From assembly GCF_023375815.1 (NCBI RefSeq), contig NZ_CP067412.1, forward strand, positions 3,162,001-3,226,000: a stretch of 64,000 nt of DNA, read 5' to 3'. This DNA is from Pseudomonas sp. HS6 (GTDB lineage: Bacteria; Pseudomonadota; Gammaproteobacteria; Pseudomonadales; Pseudomonadaceae). The position numbers and the translations under genes are program-made. The notes beneath the pieces are model-generated. The model was given only the letters and a program-made list of their open reading frames with translations. It did not search any database and was not told the DNA's origin. Below are positions 28,440-37,445 of the stretch, piece by piece (position 1 is the first letter of the stretch; the number at the start of each line of letters is the position of its first letter).

Positions 28440-29898
28440 GTTCCTTCGCACCACCGCACGCAAAGTGCCGATGCCGCGTTCGCTGCTCGGGCGGATGCTG
28501 CTGCTGACGTTGCTCGCGGTGTTGTTCGCCCAGACCCTGTCCAGCGTGATCTGGGTGTCCCAATTGCGCGCGACACAGCTCGAAGGCTTGGTCACCAGCG
28601 CTCGCAGCCTCGCCCATTCGATGACGGCCAGCGTCAGTTATTTCCGCTCGTTGCCGGTGGCCTATCGGCCGCTGGTGCTCGATCAATTGCGCAGCATGGG
28701 CGGCACGCGTTTTGTGGTGACGCTGAATGACAAACCGCTGGGCATGGAAGTGCTGCCAGTGACGCCGCGCAAGGCGGCGGTGCTTCAAGCGGTGGATGAA
28801 GTGCTGCGTCAGTCGTTGGGCCAGGACACCGACATTCTGGTGACCTTCGTCAGTCCCGATGACTTACGGATCTTCAACGCCGGGTTGAAACTCGATGAGT
28901 TGCCGCGTTCGTGGGCGCATTACGCGCTGACCCTGGAACCGGTGAATCCACCGGTGCTGGTGACCCAGATTCAGTTGGCGCCGGGGGAGTGGCTGTACAT
29001 CGCCTCGCTATTGCCCGAGCCCTACACCAGTCTCGAAGAGCAGGGGCTGCCGACCCAGCAGGTGTGGTTCATCGTCTTCACCAGTGGTTTTCTGCTGTTG
29101 TTCATCGGTCTGCTGGTGCACTGGCAGAGCCGGCCGCTCAAGCGTCTGGCGCGGGCCGCGCGGGACCTGTCGCTGGGCGCCGACGTTGAGCCGGTGGCCG
29201 AGGGTGGCGGCAGCGAAGTGGTTGAAGTGGGCCGCGCCTTCAACACCATGCGCGAGCGCATTAGCCGTTACCTGACCGAGCGCAGTCAACTATTCAGTGC
29301 GATTTCCCATGACCTGCGTACACCGATCACGCGTCTGAGGCTGCGGGTCGAACTGCTGGAAGATGAAACGCTGCAGACCAAGTTCGGCCGCGATCTGGAC
29401 GAGCTGGAGCTGTTGGTCAAAGGCGCGCTGCAATGCGTGAAGGACACCGACATCCACGAAAACATCGAGCCGGTGGATCTGAACCATGTGCTCGACTGCC
29501 TGGTGGAGCCGTATCTGGCGCCCAACGGCAACGGTCGCGTGACCCAGCAGGGGCGGGCGCTGGCGGCGTATCCGGGCAAGCCACTGGCACTCAAACGCTG
29601 CATCGGCAACCTGATCGACAATGCGCTGAAGTACGGGCAGAACGCTCATCTGCATATCGATGACGACGAGAGTGCGTTCGTGCTGCATGTCGACGATGAA
29701 GGGCCGGGCGTGCCGGAGCAGCGGCTGGAGCAGGTGTTCGAACCGCACTTCCGGCTGGCGGGGCAGCAGCAGGGGTATGGGCTGGGGTTGGGGATTGCAC
29801 GCAACATTGCTCATAGTCATGGGGGGGAGGTGACGTTGCAGAATTTGCGTGAGGGTGGGTTGCGCGTGACGCTGCAATTGCCGCGTTCGGCGGATTAA
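28429..29898 (+). CDS. gtrS: GtrS/GltS sensor histidine kinase
   Basis: This membrane sensor kinase has 489 residues. It contains a first membrane helix (about 20-42), a periplasmic sensor (about 45-210), a second helix (213-230), HAMP, the H-box FSAISHDLRTPITRLRL with His294, the N-box GNLIDNALKYG, DEGPGVPE and GYGLGLGIARN. The ATG at 28429 overlaps the end of gltR, and an earlier in-frame start inside gltR is less likely. GtrS proteins respond to 2-ketogluconate and 6-phosphogluconate in P. aeruginosa and P. putida; the same ligand here is inference. Confidence 0.92.
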   Translation: MVTEFLRTTARKVPMPRSLLGRMLLLTLLAVLFAQTLSSVIWVSQLRATQLEGLVTSARSLAHSMTASVSYFRSLPVAYRPLVLDQLRSMGGTRFVVTLNDKPLGMEVLPVTPRKAAVLQAVDEVLRQSLGQDTDILVTFVSPDDLRIFNAGLKLDELPRSWAHYALTLEPVNPPVLVTQIQLAPGEWLYIASLLPEPYTSLEEQGLPTQQVWFIVFTSGFLLLFIGLLVHWQSRPLKRLARAARDLSLGADVEPVAEGGGSEVVEVGRAFNTMRERISRYLTERSQLFSAISHDLRTPITRLRLRVELLEDETLQTKFGRDLDELELLVKGALQCVKDTDIHENIEPVDLNHVLDCLVEPYLAPNGNGRVTQQGRALAAYPGKPLALKRCIGNLIDNALKYGQNAHLHIDDDESAFVLHVDDEGPGVPEQRLEQVFEPHFRLAGQQQGYGLGLGIARNIAHSHGGEVTLQNLREGGLRVTLQLPRSAD

Positions 29899-29911
29899 GT
29901 CAAAAGCGTTT

Positions 29912-30087
29912 CCCTCACCCTAGCCCTCTCCCGGAGGAAGAGGGGACCGATTGGGGGATGCTTTAAAGATGCATCGACCTGATCCTGCTTTACCGAATCC
30001 ATAATCGACTCGGTTTTCCAGGTCGATGTATCACGCCAGACACCTCGGTCGGCCCCTCTCCCTCAGGGAGAGGGTTGGGGTGAGGGA
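29912..30087. repeat. inverted-repeat element, copy 3
   Basis: The 176-base copy has intact ends CCCTCACCCTAGCCCTCTCC and GAGAGGGTTGGGGTGAGGGA. Its core has CATCGACCTG and CAGGTCGATG in inverted order, so even the inner part is partly self-complementary. It lies just past gtrS and about 20 bases before the promoter module of the isomerase gene. Confidence 0.8.
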
Positions 30088-30107
30088 GGGCTCTTTTGTC
30101 ACGACTC

Positions 30108-30162
30108 GGTGACAAACCCCGTCCCCTTCGTTACAAGCCCACCCCAGCCCGTTGTTTAGACT
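30108..30162 (+). promoter_or_regulatory. putative GltR-type promoter module, copy 1
   Basis: Three blocks with fixed spacing occur here: GGTGACA (30108), CCCTTCGTTAC (30124-30134) and TGTTTAGACT (30153-30162). A fourth, CATAACAACAA, precedes the gene. The same blocks at the same distances (9 and 18 bases) stand before gtsA. GTGACA and GTTACA form a direct repeat about 21 bases apart, as expected for an OmpR-family regulator such as GltR. TAGACT could be the -10. Assignment to GltR is inference. Confidence 0.55.
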
Positions 30163-30194
30163 CCCCGCAGTCATAACAACAAAAAAGGCCTTCC

Positions 30195-31454
30195 ATGGAT
30201 CATTTCAATCCGGGCTTCAGCAGTTGGCTGAATGCCCCTGCCCACCAGCAATGGCTCGCCGACGAAGGCCTGCGCCTGCTGGCATTTGCCAAGGCTTCAC
30301 GACTGCCCGAAGGCTTCGGCAATCTCGATGAGCGCGGTCGGCTTCAGGCCGGTGCGCAAGCCGAAACCATGAACACCGCCCGCATGACCCACAGCTTCGC
30401 CATGGCCCATATTCAGGGCCTGCCGGGGTTTGCCGAGCTGGTCGATCACGGCATTCAGGCGTTGCGCGGCCCGTTGCGCGATGCGCTGCATGGCGGCTGG
30501 TTTGCGGTTGCCGAACACCGTGACGGCAACACTGGCAAGAACGCTTATCTGCATGCTTTCGTCGCTCTGGCGGCGAGTTCCGCTGTGGTCGCTCAACGCC
30601 CCGGTGCACAAGCGTTGCTGGATGACGCCATCGACATCATCGACACGTATTTCTGGAGCGAGGAAGAGGGCGCCATGCGCGAATTCTTCAGTCGCGACTG
30701 GAGCGAAGAAGAAGCCTATCGCGGCGCCAACAGCAACATGCACGCCACCGAAGCGTTTCTCGCGCTGGCCGATGTCACCGCAGATCCGCGCTGGCTGGTG
30801 CGTGCGCAGCGCATCGTCGAGCGGGTGATCCACGGTCACGCCGCCGCCAACGATTATCTGGTGATCGAGCATTTCGACCGAAACTGGCAGCCCCTGCGCG
30901 AATACAACCACGACAATCCCGCCGACGGTTTCCGTCCCTACGGCACCACGCCGGGCCACGGTTTCGAATGGGCGCGACTGTTGCTGCACCTTGAAGCGGC
31001 CCGGGTCCAGGCCGGGATGCTCACGCCGGGCTGGCTGGCCACCGATGCGCAAAAGCTGTTCGAGAACAACTGCTGTCATGGCTGGGACGTCGATGGTGCG
31101 CCGGGCATCGTCTACACCCTCGACTGGAACAACAAAGCCGTCGTGCGCCATCGTCTGCACTGGACCCACGCCGAAGCCAGCGCTGCCGCCAGTGCCTTGC
31201 TCAAACGCACCGGTGATGCGCAGTACGAAGCCTGGTACCGACTGTTCTGGGAATTTTGCGAAGCGAATTTCATCGACCGCTGCAACGGCAGCTGGCATCA
31301 CGAACTCGATCCGCAAAACCGCCCGAGTGCCGATATCTGGGCGGGCAAACCGGACCTGTATCACGCCTGGCAAGCCGTGCTGATCCCGCGTCTGCCGTTG
31401 GCGCCGAGCATGGCGACTGCGCTGGCACAGTTGTCCCGGCCCGTTCCTGTGTAA
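30195..31454 (+). CDS. AGE/YihS-family sugar isomerase (probable mannose isomerase)
   Basis: This 419-residue (alpha/alpha)6-barrel enzyme belongs to the N-acylglucosamine epimerase superfamily. Three histidines, His183 (NSNMHATEAF), His255 (TPGHGFEW) and His390 (DLYHAW), have the same spacing (72 and 135 residues) as the active-site histidines of E. coli YihS. The likely reaction is interconversion of an aldose and ketose such as mannose and fructose; D-mannose isomerases of Pseudomonas are in this family. It lacks a signal peptide, so it acts in the cytoplasm. Its promoter resembles that of gtsA, which follows, suggesting joint control with hexose uptake. Confidence 0.85.
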   Translation: MDHFNPGFSSWLNAPAHQQWLADEGLRLLAFAKASRLPEGFGNLDERGRLQAGAQAETMNTARMTHSFAMAHIQGLPGFAELVDHGIQALRGPLRDALHGGWFAVAEHRDGNTGKNAYLHAFVALAASSAVVAQRPGAQALLDDAIDIIDTYFWSEEEGAMREFFSRDWSEEEAYRGANSNMHATEAFLALADVTADPRWLVRAQRIVERVIHGHAAANDYLVIEHFDRNWQPLREYNHDNPADGFRPYGTTPGHGFEWARLLLHLEAARVQAGMLTPGWLATDAQKLFENNCCHGWDVDGAPGIVYTLDWNNKAVVRHRLHWTHAEASAAASALLKRTGDAQYEAWYRLFWEFCEANFIDRCNGSWHHELDPQNRPSADIWAGKPDLYHAWQAVLIPRLPLAPSMATALAQLSRPVPV

Positions 31455-31460
31455 CCATGC

Positions 31461-31515
31461 GGTGACATTTGCGCGTCCCTTCGTTACCTGCGAAGGGAAA
31501 CGCTCTGTTTAAACT
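31461..31515 (+). promoter_or_regulatory. putative GltR-type promoter module, copy 2
   Basis: GGTGACA (31461), CCCTTCGTTAC (31477-31487) and TGTTTAAACT (31506-31515) repeat the module found before the isomerase gene with identical spacing. CATAACAACAAGAAAGG follows nearer gtsA. In this copy TCCCTTCG also pairs with CGAAGGGA (31491-31498), which could form a hairpin at the end of the isomerase message. Confidence 0.55.
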
Positions 31516-31572
31516 CGTGTGCAGCGCAAGCACCAGACTTGCATGCATAACAACAAGAAAGGTACATCTCAG

Positions 31573-32874
31573 ATGAATGCGATTTCTCGCCTCGCTACTG
31601 TCATTTCTGTCGCCTCCCTGTTCCCGCTCGCTGTGCTGCCCCTGAGTGTTTCCGCTGCCGAATCCAAAGGTTCGGTGGAAGTCGTGCATTGGTGGACGTC
31701 CGGTGGCGAAAAAGCCGCCGTCGATGTGCTCAAGGCCCAAGTCGAAAAAGACGGTTTCACCTGGAAAGACGGCGCTGTCGCCGGCGGTGGCGGTGCGACT
31801 GCCATGACCGTGCTGAAAAGCCGTGCCGTTGCCGGCAACCCGCCGGGCGTCGCCCAGATCAAAGGCCCGGACATCCAGGAATGGGCGTCGACCGGTCTGC
31901 TCGATACTGACGTTCTGAAGGACGTTTCCAAGTCCGAGAAGTGGGACAGCCTGCTCGACAAGAAAGTCTCCGACACCGTGAAGTTCGAAGGTGATTACGT
32001 GGCCGTACCGGTGAACATTCACCGTGTGAACTGGCTGTGGATCAACCCGGAAGTCTTCAAGAAAGCCGGTATCGAAAAAGCCCCGACCACCCTCGCAGAA
32101 TTCTACGCCGCCGGCGACAAGCTGAAAGCAGCGGGCTTCATTCCACTGGCCCACGGCGGCCAGCCTTGGCAGGACAGCACCGTGTTCGAAGCGGTCGTGC
32201 TGTCGGTGATGGGCGTTGATGGTTACAAGAAAGCCCTGGTCGACCTGGACAACGCCACCCTGACCGGCCCGGAAATGGTCAAAGCCCTGACCGAGCTGAA
32301 GAAAGTCGCGACCTACATGGACCAGGACGGCAAAGGCCAGGACTGGAACCTGGAAGCGGCCAAGGTCATCAACGGCAAGGCCGGCATGCAGATCATGGGT
32401 GACTGGGCCAAGTCCGAATGGACCGCCGCCAAGAAAGTCGCCGGCAAGGACTACGAGTGCGTAGCCTTCCCGGGCACCGACAAGGCGTTCACCTACAACA
32501 TCGACTCGCTGGCCGTGTTCAAGCAGAAGGACGCGGGCACCGCGGCCGGTCAGCAGGACATCGCCAAAGTCGTGCTGGGTGAAAACTTCCAGAAAGTCTT
32601 CAGCATCAACAAGGGCTCGATCCCGGTGCGTAACGACATGCTCGCCGACATGGGCAAGTACGGTTTCGACTCCTGCGCCCAGACCGCTGCCAAGGACTTC
32701 CTGGCTGACGCCAAGAACGGCGGCCTGCAGCCGAGCATGGCGCACAACATGGCGACCACGCTGGCCGTACAGGGTGCGTTCTTTGATGTCGTGACCAACT
32801 ACATCAACGACCCGAAAGCCGACCCGGCCGACGCTGCGAAGAAACTCGGCACCGCCATCAAGGCTGCCAAGTAA
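31573..32874 (+). CDS. gtsA: glucose ABC transporter, periplasmic binding protein
   Basis: This periplasmic glucose (and mannose) binding protein of the CUT1 family has 433 residues. A signal peptide ends near [12 protein letters not shown] (about residue 27). The mature start [20 protein letters not shown] is typical. The ATG at 31573 follows AAGAAAGG; the longer reading runs through the leader. It is the first gene of gtsABCD. A long hairpin follows its stop, so it is probably made in excess over the membrane subunits. Confidence 0.95.
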   Translation: MNAISRLATVISVASLFPLAVLPLSVSAAESKGSVEVVHWWTSGGEKAAVDVLKAQVEKDGFTWKDGAVAGGGGATAMTVLKSRAVAGNPPGVAQIKGPDIQEWASTGLLDTDVLKDVSKSEKWDSLLDKKVSDTVKFEGDYVAVPVNIHRVNWLWINPEVFKKAGIEKAPTTLAEFYAAGDKLKAAGFIPLAHGGQPWQDSTVFEAVVLSVMGVDGYKKALVDLDNATLTGPEMVKALTELKKVATYMDQDGKGQDWNLEAAKVINGKAGMQIMGDWAKSEWTAAKKVAGKDYECVAFPGTDKAFTYNIDSLAVFKQKDAGTAAGQQDIAKVVLGENFQKVFSINKGSIPVRNDMLADMGKYGFDSCAQTAAKDFLADAKNGGLQPSMAHNMATTLAVQGAFFDVVTNYINDPKADPADAAKKLGTAIKAAK

Positions 32875-32888
32875 CACCAGCGTAGAGC

Positions 32889-32931
32889 AGCTGCCAGCTT
32901 CAAGTCGCGCATCGGCTTGAGGCTGGCAGCT
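32889..32931 (+). other. stable hairpin between gtsA and gtsB
   Basis: AGCTGCCAGCTTCAAG (32889-32904) pairs with CTTGAGGCTGGCAGCT (32916-32931) over 16 positions, one of them a G-U pair in RNA, around an 11-base loop. No T-run follows. It resembles the REP hairpin between malE and malF of E. coli, which stabilises the binding-protein message and lowers expression downstream. The AGCTTCAAG/CTTGAGGCT core also recalls a second Pseudomonas REP-like family. Confidence 0.8.
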
Positions 32932-32967
32932 TGCTGCGGTCCCTCATCTTCTTTACTGGATCTTCCC

Positions 32968-33876
32968 ATGAGTTCTGTTGCTGTGTTCAGCAAGGCCTCG
33001 CCGTTCGACGCATTGCAGCGCTGGCTACCGAAACTGGTGCTGGCGCCGAGCATGTTCATCGTTCTGGTGGGCTTCTATGGCTATATCCTCTGGACGTTTG
33101 TCCTGTCGTTCACCACGTCGACGTTCCTGCCTAATTACAAGTGGGCAGGGCTGGCGCAATACGCGCGGCTGTTCGACAACGACCGCTGGTGGGTGGCGAG
33201 CAAGAACCTGGCCGTGTTCGGCGGCATGTTCATCGGCATCACCTTGGTGATCGGCGTGACACTGGCGATTTTCCTTGACCAGAAAATCCGTCGCGAAGGC
33301 TTTATCCGCACCATTTACCTGTACCCGATGGCGCTCTCGATGATCGTCACCGGTACCGCGTGGAAATGGCTGCTCAACCCGGGCATGGGCCTGGACAAAT
33401 TGCTGCGGGACTGGGGCTGGGAAGGCTTCCGTCTCGACTGGCTGATCGACCCTGATCGCGTGGTGTATTGCCTGGTAATCGCGGCGGTCTGGCAAGCTTC
33501 GGGCTTCATCATGGCGATGTTCCTCGCCGGCCTGCGTGGCGTTGATCAATCGATCATCCGTGCCGCCCAGATCGACGGCGCGAGCATGCCGCGCATCTAC
33601 TGGAAAGTGGTGCTGCCAAGCCTGCGTCCGGTGTTCTTCAGTGCGGTGATGATCCTGGCGCATATCGCGATCAAGAGCTTCGACCTGGTGGCGGCCATGA
33701 CGGCCGGCGGCCCGGGTTATTCCTCCGACCTGCCGGCGATGTTCATGTACTCGTTCACGTTCAGCCGTGGGCAGATGGGCATGGGCTCGGCCAGTGCAAT
33801 CCTGATGCTCGGTGCGATCCTCGCGATCATCGTGCCTTACCTGTACTCCGAGCTGAGGACCAAGCGTCATGACTAG
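32968..33876 (+). CDS. gtsB: glucose ABC transporter permease
   Basis: This is a 302-residue CUT1 permease of the MalF/UgpA type with about six membrane segments. The EAA loop, which contacts the ATPase, reads IIRAAQIDGASMPRIYWKVVLPS around residue 205-227. The ATG at 32968 gives MSSVAVFSKASPFD, and the 17 codons of the longer reading are part of the intergenic hairpin. Its TAG overlaps the gtsC start, coupling the two permeases. Confidence 0.94.
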   Translation: MSSVAVFSKASPFDALQRWLPKLVLAPSMFIVLVGFYGYILWTFVLSFTTSTFLPNYKWAGLAQYARLFDNDRWWVASKNLAVFGGMFIGITLVIGVTLAIFLDQKIRREGFIRTIYLYPMALSMIVTGTAWKWLLNPGMGLDKLLRDWGWEGFRLDWLIDPDRVVYCLVIAAVWQASGFIMAMFLAGLRGVDQSIIRAAQIDGASMPRIYWKVVLPSLRPVFFSAVMILAHIAIKSFDLVAAMTAGGPGYSSDLPAMFMYSFTFSRGQMGMGSASAILMLGAILAIIVPYLYSELRTKRHD

Positions 33877-34714
33877 TCTCGCTGCCAAACCTTCCATCAG
33901 CCTGAGTCGCATCGCGATCTACGCGGTGCTGATCCTCGCGGTCCTGTTGTATCTGGTACCGCTGGTGGTCATGCTGTTGACCAGTTTCAAGACCCCGGAA
34001 GACATCTCCACCGGCAACCTGCTGAGCTGGCCGACCGTGGTCAGCGGCATCGGCTGGGTGAAAGCCTGGGCGACTGTTGACGGTTACTTCTGGAACTCGA
34101 TCAAGATCACCGTTCCGGCCGTGATCATCTCCACCGCCATCGGTGCGTTGAACGGCTATGTGCTGTCGTTCTGGCGCTTCCGCGGTTCGCAGCTGTTCTT
34201 CGGTCTGCTGTTGTTCGGCTGCTTCCTGCCGTTCCAGACCGTGCTGCTGCCGGCGTCGTTCACCCTCGGCAAGATGGGCCTGGCGAGCACCACCACGGGC
34301 CTGGTGTTCATCCATGTGGTCTACGGTCTGGCGTTCACCACGCTGTTTTTCCGTAACTACTACGTGAGCATTCCGGATGCGCTGATCAAGGCGGCACGCC
34401 TGGACGGTGCAGGGTTCTTCACCATCTTCCGCATGATCATCCTGCCGATGTCGACGCCGATCATCATGGTCTGCCTGATCTGGCAGTTCACCCAGATCTG
34501 GAACGACTTCCTGTTCGGCGTGGTGTTCTCCAGCGGTGATTCGCAACCGATCACGGTAGCGCTGAACAACCTGGTCAACACCAGCACCGGGGCCAAGGAA
34601 TACAACGTGGACATGGCGGCGGCGATGATCGCCGGGCTGCCGACCCTGCTGGTCTATGTGGTCGCAGGCAAGTATTTCGTGCGCGGGCTGACGGCCGGCG
34701 CAGTCAAGGGGTAA
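33869..34714 (+). CDS. gtsC: glucose ABC transporter permease
   Basis: The second CUT1 permease (MalG type) has 281 residues and six membrane segments. The EAA motif is DALIKAARLDGAGFFTIFRMIILP near residue 170-195. The ATG at 33869 lies inside gtsB (overlap of eight bases). Two bases separate its stop from gtsD. It pairs with GtsB to form the membrane channel. Confidence 0.94.
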   Translation: MTSLAAKPSISLSRIAIYAVLILAVLLYLVPLVVMLLTSFKTPEDISTGNLLSWPTVVSGIGWVKAWATVDGYFWNSIKITVPAVIISTAIGALNGYVLSFWRFRGSQLFFGLLLFGCFLPFQTVLLPASFTLGKMGLASTTTGLVFIHVVYGLAFTTLFFRNYYVSIPDALIKAARLDGAGFFTIFRMIILPMSTPIIMVCLIWQFTQIWNDFLFGVVFSSGDSQPITVALNNLVNTSTGAKEYNVDMAAAMIAGLPTLLVYVVAGKYFVRGLTAGAVKG

Positions 34715-34716
34715 TC

Positions 34717-35877
34717 ATGGCTACGCTCGAACTTCGCAATGTAAACAAGACCTACGGTGCCGGCCTGCCGGACACCCTGAAGAACATCGAACTGTCGATC
34801 AAGGACGGTGAGTTCCTGATCCTTGTCGGGCCGTCGGGTTGCGGCAAGTCGACCCTGATGAACTGCATCGCCGGCCTGGAAACCATCACCGGCGGCGCGA
34901 TCATGATCGGTGACCAGGACGTCAGCGGCATGAGCCCGAAAGATCGGGACATCGCGATGGTGTTCCAGTCCTACGCGCTGTACCCGACCATGAGCGTGCG
35001 CGAGAACATCGAGTTCGGTCTGAAGATCCGCAAGATGAGCCAGTCGGCGATCGACGAAGAAGTCGCCCGCGTGGCCAAGCTGCTGCAGATCGAGCACCTG
35101 CTCAATCGCAAGCCGGGCCAGCTCTCCGGCGGCCAGCAACAGCGCGTGGCAATGGGCCGTGCACTGGCGCGTCGCCCGAAGATCTATCTGTTTGACGAAC
35201 CGCTGTCCAACCTCGACGCCAAGCTGCGCGTCGAGATGCGCACCGAAATGAAACTGATGCACCAGCGCCTGAAAACCACCACGGTCTACGTGACCCACGA
35301 CCAGATCGAAGCGATGACCCTGGGCGACAAAGTGGCGGTGATGAAGGACGGGATCATCCAGCAGTTCGGTACGCCGAAAGAGATCTACAACGACCCGGCC
35401 AACCTGTTCGTGGCGAGTTTCATCGGTTCGCCGCCGATGAACTTCATCCCGCTGCGCCTGCAACGCAAGGACGGCCGTCTGCTGGCGCTGCTCGACAGCG
35501 GCCAGGCCCGTTGCGAGCTGCCGATGGCGATGCAGGACGCCGGTCTCGAAGACCGCGAAGTGATCCTCGGCCTGCGCCCGGAGCAGATTGTTCTGGCCAG
35601 CGGCGAGGGCAATGGCCTGCCGAACATCAAGGCTGAAGTTCAGGTCACCGAGCCGACCGGTCCGGACACTCTGGTGTTCGTCAACCTCAACGACACCAAG
35701 GTCTGCTGCCGTCTGGCTCCGGACGTGGCGCCGCAGGTGGGCGAGACCCTGACCCTGCAATTCGATCCGTCGAAAGTGCTGCTGTTCGATGCCAAGAGCG
35801 GCGAGCGCCTGGGGGTTGCCGGTCTGCCGAAGACTGAAGCGCACAGCGCCAACGTCGCTCAGTTCAAGGGTCGGTAA
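34717..35877 (+). CDS. gtsD: glucose ABC transporter ATP-binding protein
   Basis: This MalK/UgpC-type ATPase has 386 residues. Walker A is GPSGCGKST at 38-46, the ABC signature is LSGGQQQR from 136, Walker B is [12 protein letters not shown], and an H-loop is in [10 protein letters not shown]. The C-terminal part (about 240-386) is an OB/TOBE regulatory domain as in MalK. As the third membrane-complex gene of the operon it powers glucose import. Confidence 0.95.
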   Translation: MATLELRNVNKTYGAGLPDTLKNIELSIKDGEFLILVGPSGCGKSTLMNCIAGLETITGGAIMIGDQDVSGMSPKDRDIAMVFQSYALYPTMSVRENIEFGLKIRKMSQSAIDEEVARVAKLLQIEHLLNRKPGQLSGGQQQRVAMGRALARRPKIYLFDEPLSNLDAKLRVEMRTEMKLMHQRLKTTTVYVTHDQIEAMTLGDKVAVMKDGIIQQFGTPKEIYNDPANLFVASFIGSPPMNFIPLRLQRKDGRLLALLDSGQARCELPMAMQDAGLEDREVILGLRPEQIVLASGEGNGLPNIKAEVQVTEPTGPDTLVFVNLNDTKVCCRLAPDVAPQVGETLTLQFDPSKVLLFDAKSGERLGVAGLPKTEAHSANVAQFKGR

Positions 35878-35893
35878 GAAATCAATGTGGGGG

Positions 35894-35912
35894 TGAGCCT
35901 GCAACAGGCTCA
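35894..35912 (+). other. hairpin between gtsD and oprB
   Basis: TGAGCCTG-CAA-CAGGCTCA is a perfect 8-bp stem with a three-base loop, followed by TTTCT. It is either a weak terminator or a processing hairpin that sets oprB expression apart from the transporter genes. Confidence 0.6.
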
Positions 35913-35979
35913 TTTCTGCAGGGGATGTAAACCGCGTTGGAAAAAAACAGTTAATAACAATAAAGACGAGGATGTAGGG

Positions 35980-37329
35980 ATGAAAAAGAAACACGTCAAT
36001 GCCCGGTTGATCTGCCAAGTGTCAGCTGCGGCCGCATTGGTCCTGGCCGGCAATGCCATGGCCGCCGATGCATTCAGCTCCGATTCCAAATGGATGACGG
36101 GCGATTGGGGTGGTGAGCGGACCAAGCTGATCGAGCAAGGCATCGACATCAAGGCCGACTACGTTGGGGAAATGGGCGCCAACCTGCATGGCGGCTACAA
36201 CGACGACAAGACTGGCCGCTACAGCGACCAGTTCGGTCTGGGCGTGGCACTGGACCTGCAAAAACTCTGGGGCTGGGACAACACTCAAGCCAAGATCCAG
36301 CTGACCAACCGTAACGGTCAGAACATTTCCAACGATCGCGTTGGCGATCCGCGTGCCGGCACCCTGTCTTCCTCGCAGGAAGTCTACGGTCGTGGCCACA
36401 TGGTGCGTCTGACCCAACTGTGGATTCAGCACCAGTTCTTCGACAACAAACTCGACGTCAAGGCCGGTTACTTCGGTGAAGGCGAAGACTTCAACACCTT
36501 CCCGTGCGAATTCCAGAACCTGGCGTTCTGCGGCTCGCAAGTCGGTAACTGGGCGACCAACATCTGGTACAACTGGCCCGTCAGCCAGGCCGCGATCCGT
36601 GTGAAGTACAACATCAACGACGAGCTCTTCGCGCAGATCGGTGCGTACAACCAGAACCCGTCGCAGCTGGAACACGGCAACGGCTTCAAGCTCAGCGGCA
36701 GTGGCACCGCCGGTACCGTGCTGCCAGTCGAGCTGGTCTGGTCGCCGAAGGTCAACAGCCTGCCGGGCGAATACCGCGTCGGTTACTACAAGAGCACGGC
36801 TGACGCCAATGACGTCCGCGAAGACATCAACGGCAACGACGCAGCAACCACCGGCAATGCTTACCGCACCCACAGCAGCAAACACGGCTACTGGTTCGTT
36901 GCGCAACAGCAACTCACCAGCCACAACGGCGACGCTTCCCGTGGTCTGAACATCGCGGCCAACGCCACGTTCCACGACAAGGACACCAACTTCATCGACA
37001 ACTACCAGTCGGTGATGTTTGTCTACAAAGGCCCGTTCGACGCCCGTCCGAAGGATGACGTCGGTATCGGTGCCGCGCGTATCCATGTCAACGACGACGT
37101 GAAGAAAAACGCCGAGCTGCTGAACGCTTCCAACGGTGTTTCGGACTACGACAACGCGGCGTTCTCGCCGATTCGTGAGACCGAATACAACTACGAGATC
37201 AACTACGGCTTCCACGTCACCAACTGGCTGACCGTGCGTCCGAACCTGCAATACATCACTCACCCGGGTGGCGTGGATCAAGTGGACAACGCATTGGTCG
37301 CTGGCCTGAAAATTCAGTCTACGTTCTAA
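35980..37329 (+). CDS. oprB: carbohydrate-selective porin OprB
   Basis: This 449-residue outer-membrane porin lets glucose and related sugars reach the periplasm. A signal peptide ends near GNAMAADA (about residue 26). The mature protein begins with the OprB segment SKWMTGDWGGERTKLIEQGI and ends in the aromatic LKIQSTF typical of barrel proteins. The ATG at 35980 was chosen because GAGG lies just upstream and it yields a normal signal peptide (MKKKHVNARL). It is last in the gts-oprB group and is closed by a strong terminator. Confidence 0.95.
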   Translation: MKKKHVNARLICQVSAAAALVLAGNAMAADAFSSDSKWMTGDWGGERTKLIEQGIDIKADYVGEMGANLHGGYNDDKTGRYSDQFGLGVALDLQKLWGWDNTQAKIQLTNRNGQNISNDRVGDPRAGTLSSSQEVYGRGHMVRLTQLWIQHQFFDNKLDVKAGYFGEGEDFNTFPCEFQNLAFCGSQVGNWATNIWYNWPVSQAAIRVKYNINDELFAQIGAYNQNPSQLEHGNGFKLSGSGTAGTVLPVELVWSPKVNSLPGEYRVGYYKSTADANDVREDINGNDAATTGNAYRTHSSKHGYWFVAQQQLTSHNGDASRGLNIAANATFHDKDTNFIDNYQSVMFVYKGPFDARPKDDVGIGAARIHVNDDVKKNAELLNASNGVSDYDNAAFSPIRETEYNYEINYGFHVTNWLTVRPNLQYITHPGGVDQVDNALVAGLKIQSTF

Positions 37330-37367
37330 CGCGTCTGCGATAAGCTCCTCTCTATGTGCGCATATTT

Positions 37368-37397
37368 GCGGACAGCCTTGGCTGTCCGCTTTTTTTT
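37368..37397 (+). terminator. terminator of the gts-oprB operon
   Basis: The stem GCGGACAGCC/GGCTGTCCGC (10 bp, two-base loop) is followed by eight T. It is a strong intrinsic terminator directly after oprB, 50 bases before the mutarotase gene. Confidence 0.92.
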
Positions 37398-37445
37398 GGA
37401 AAGGGGTGTCGCAGCCCATGAAAGTTGAATCTGGAACCGTGGCCC

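Noticed and set aside
31476..31498. TCCCTTCG...CGAAGGGA as a terminator of the isomerase gene
   Set aside because: There is no T-run, and one arm belongs to a block also found before the isomerase gene without the other arm. A promoter element is the better reading, though a hairpin may form.
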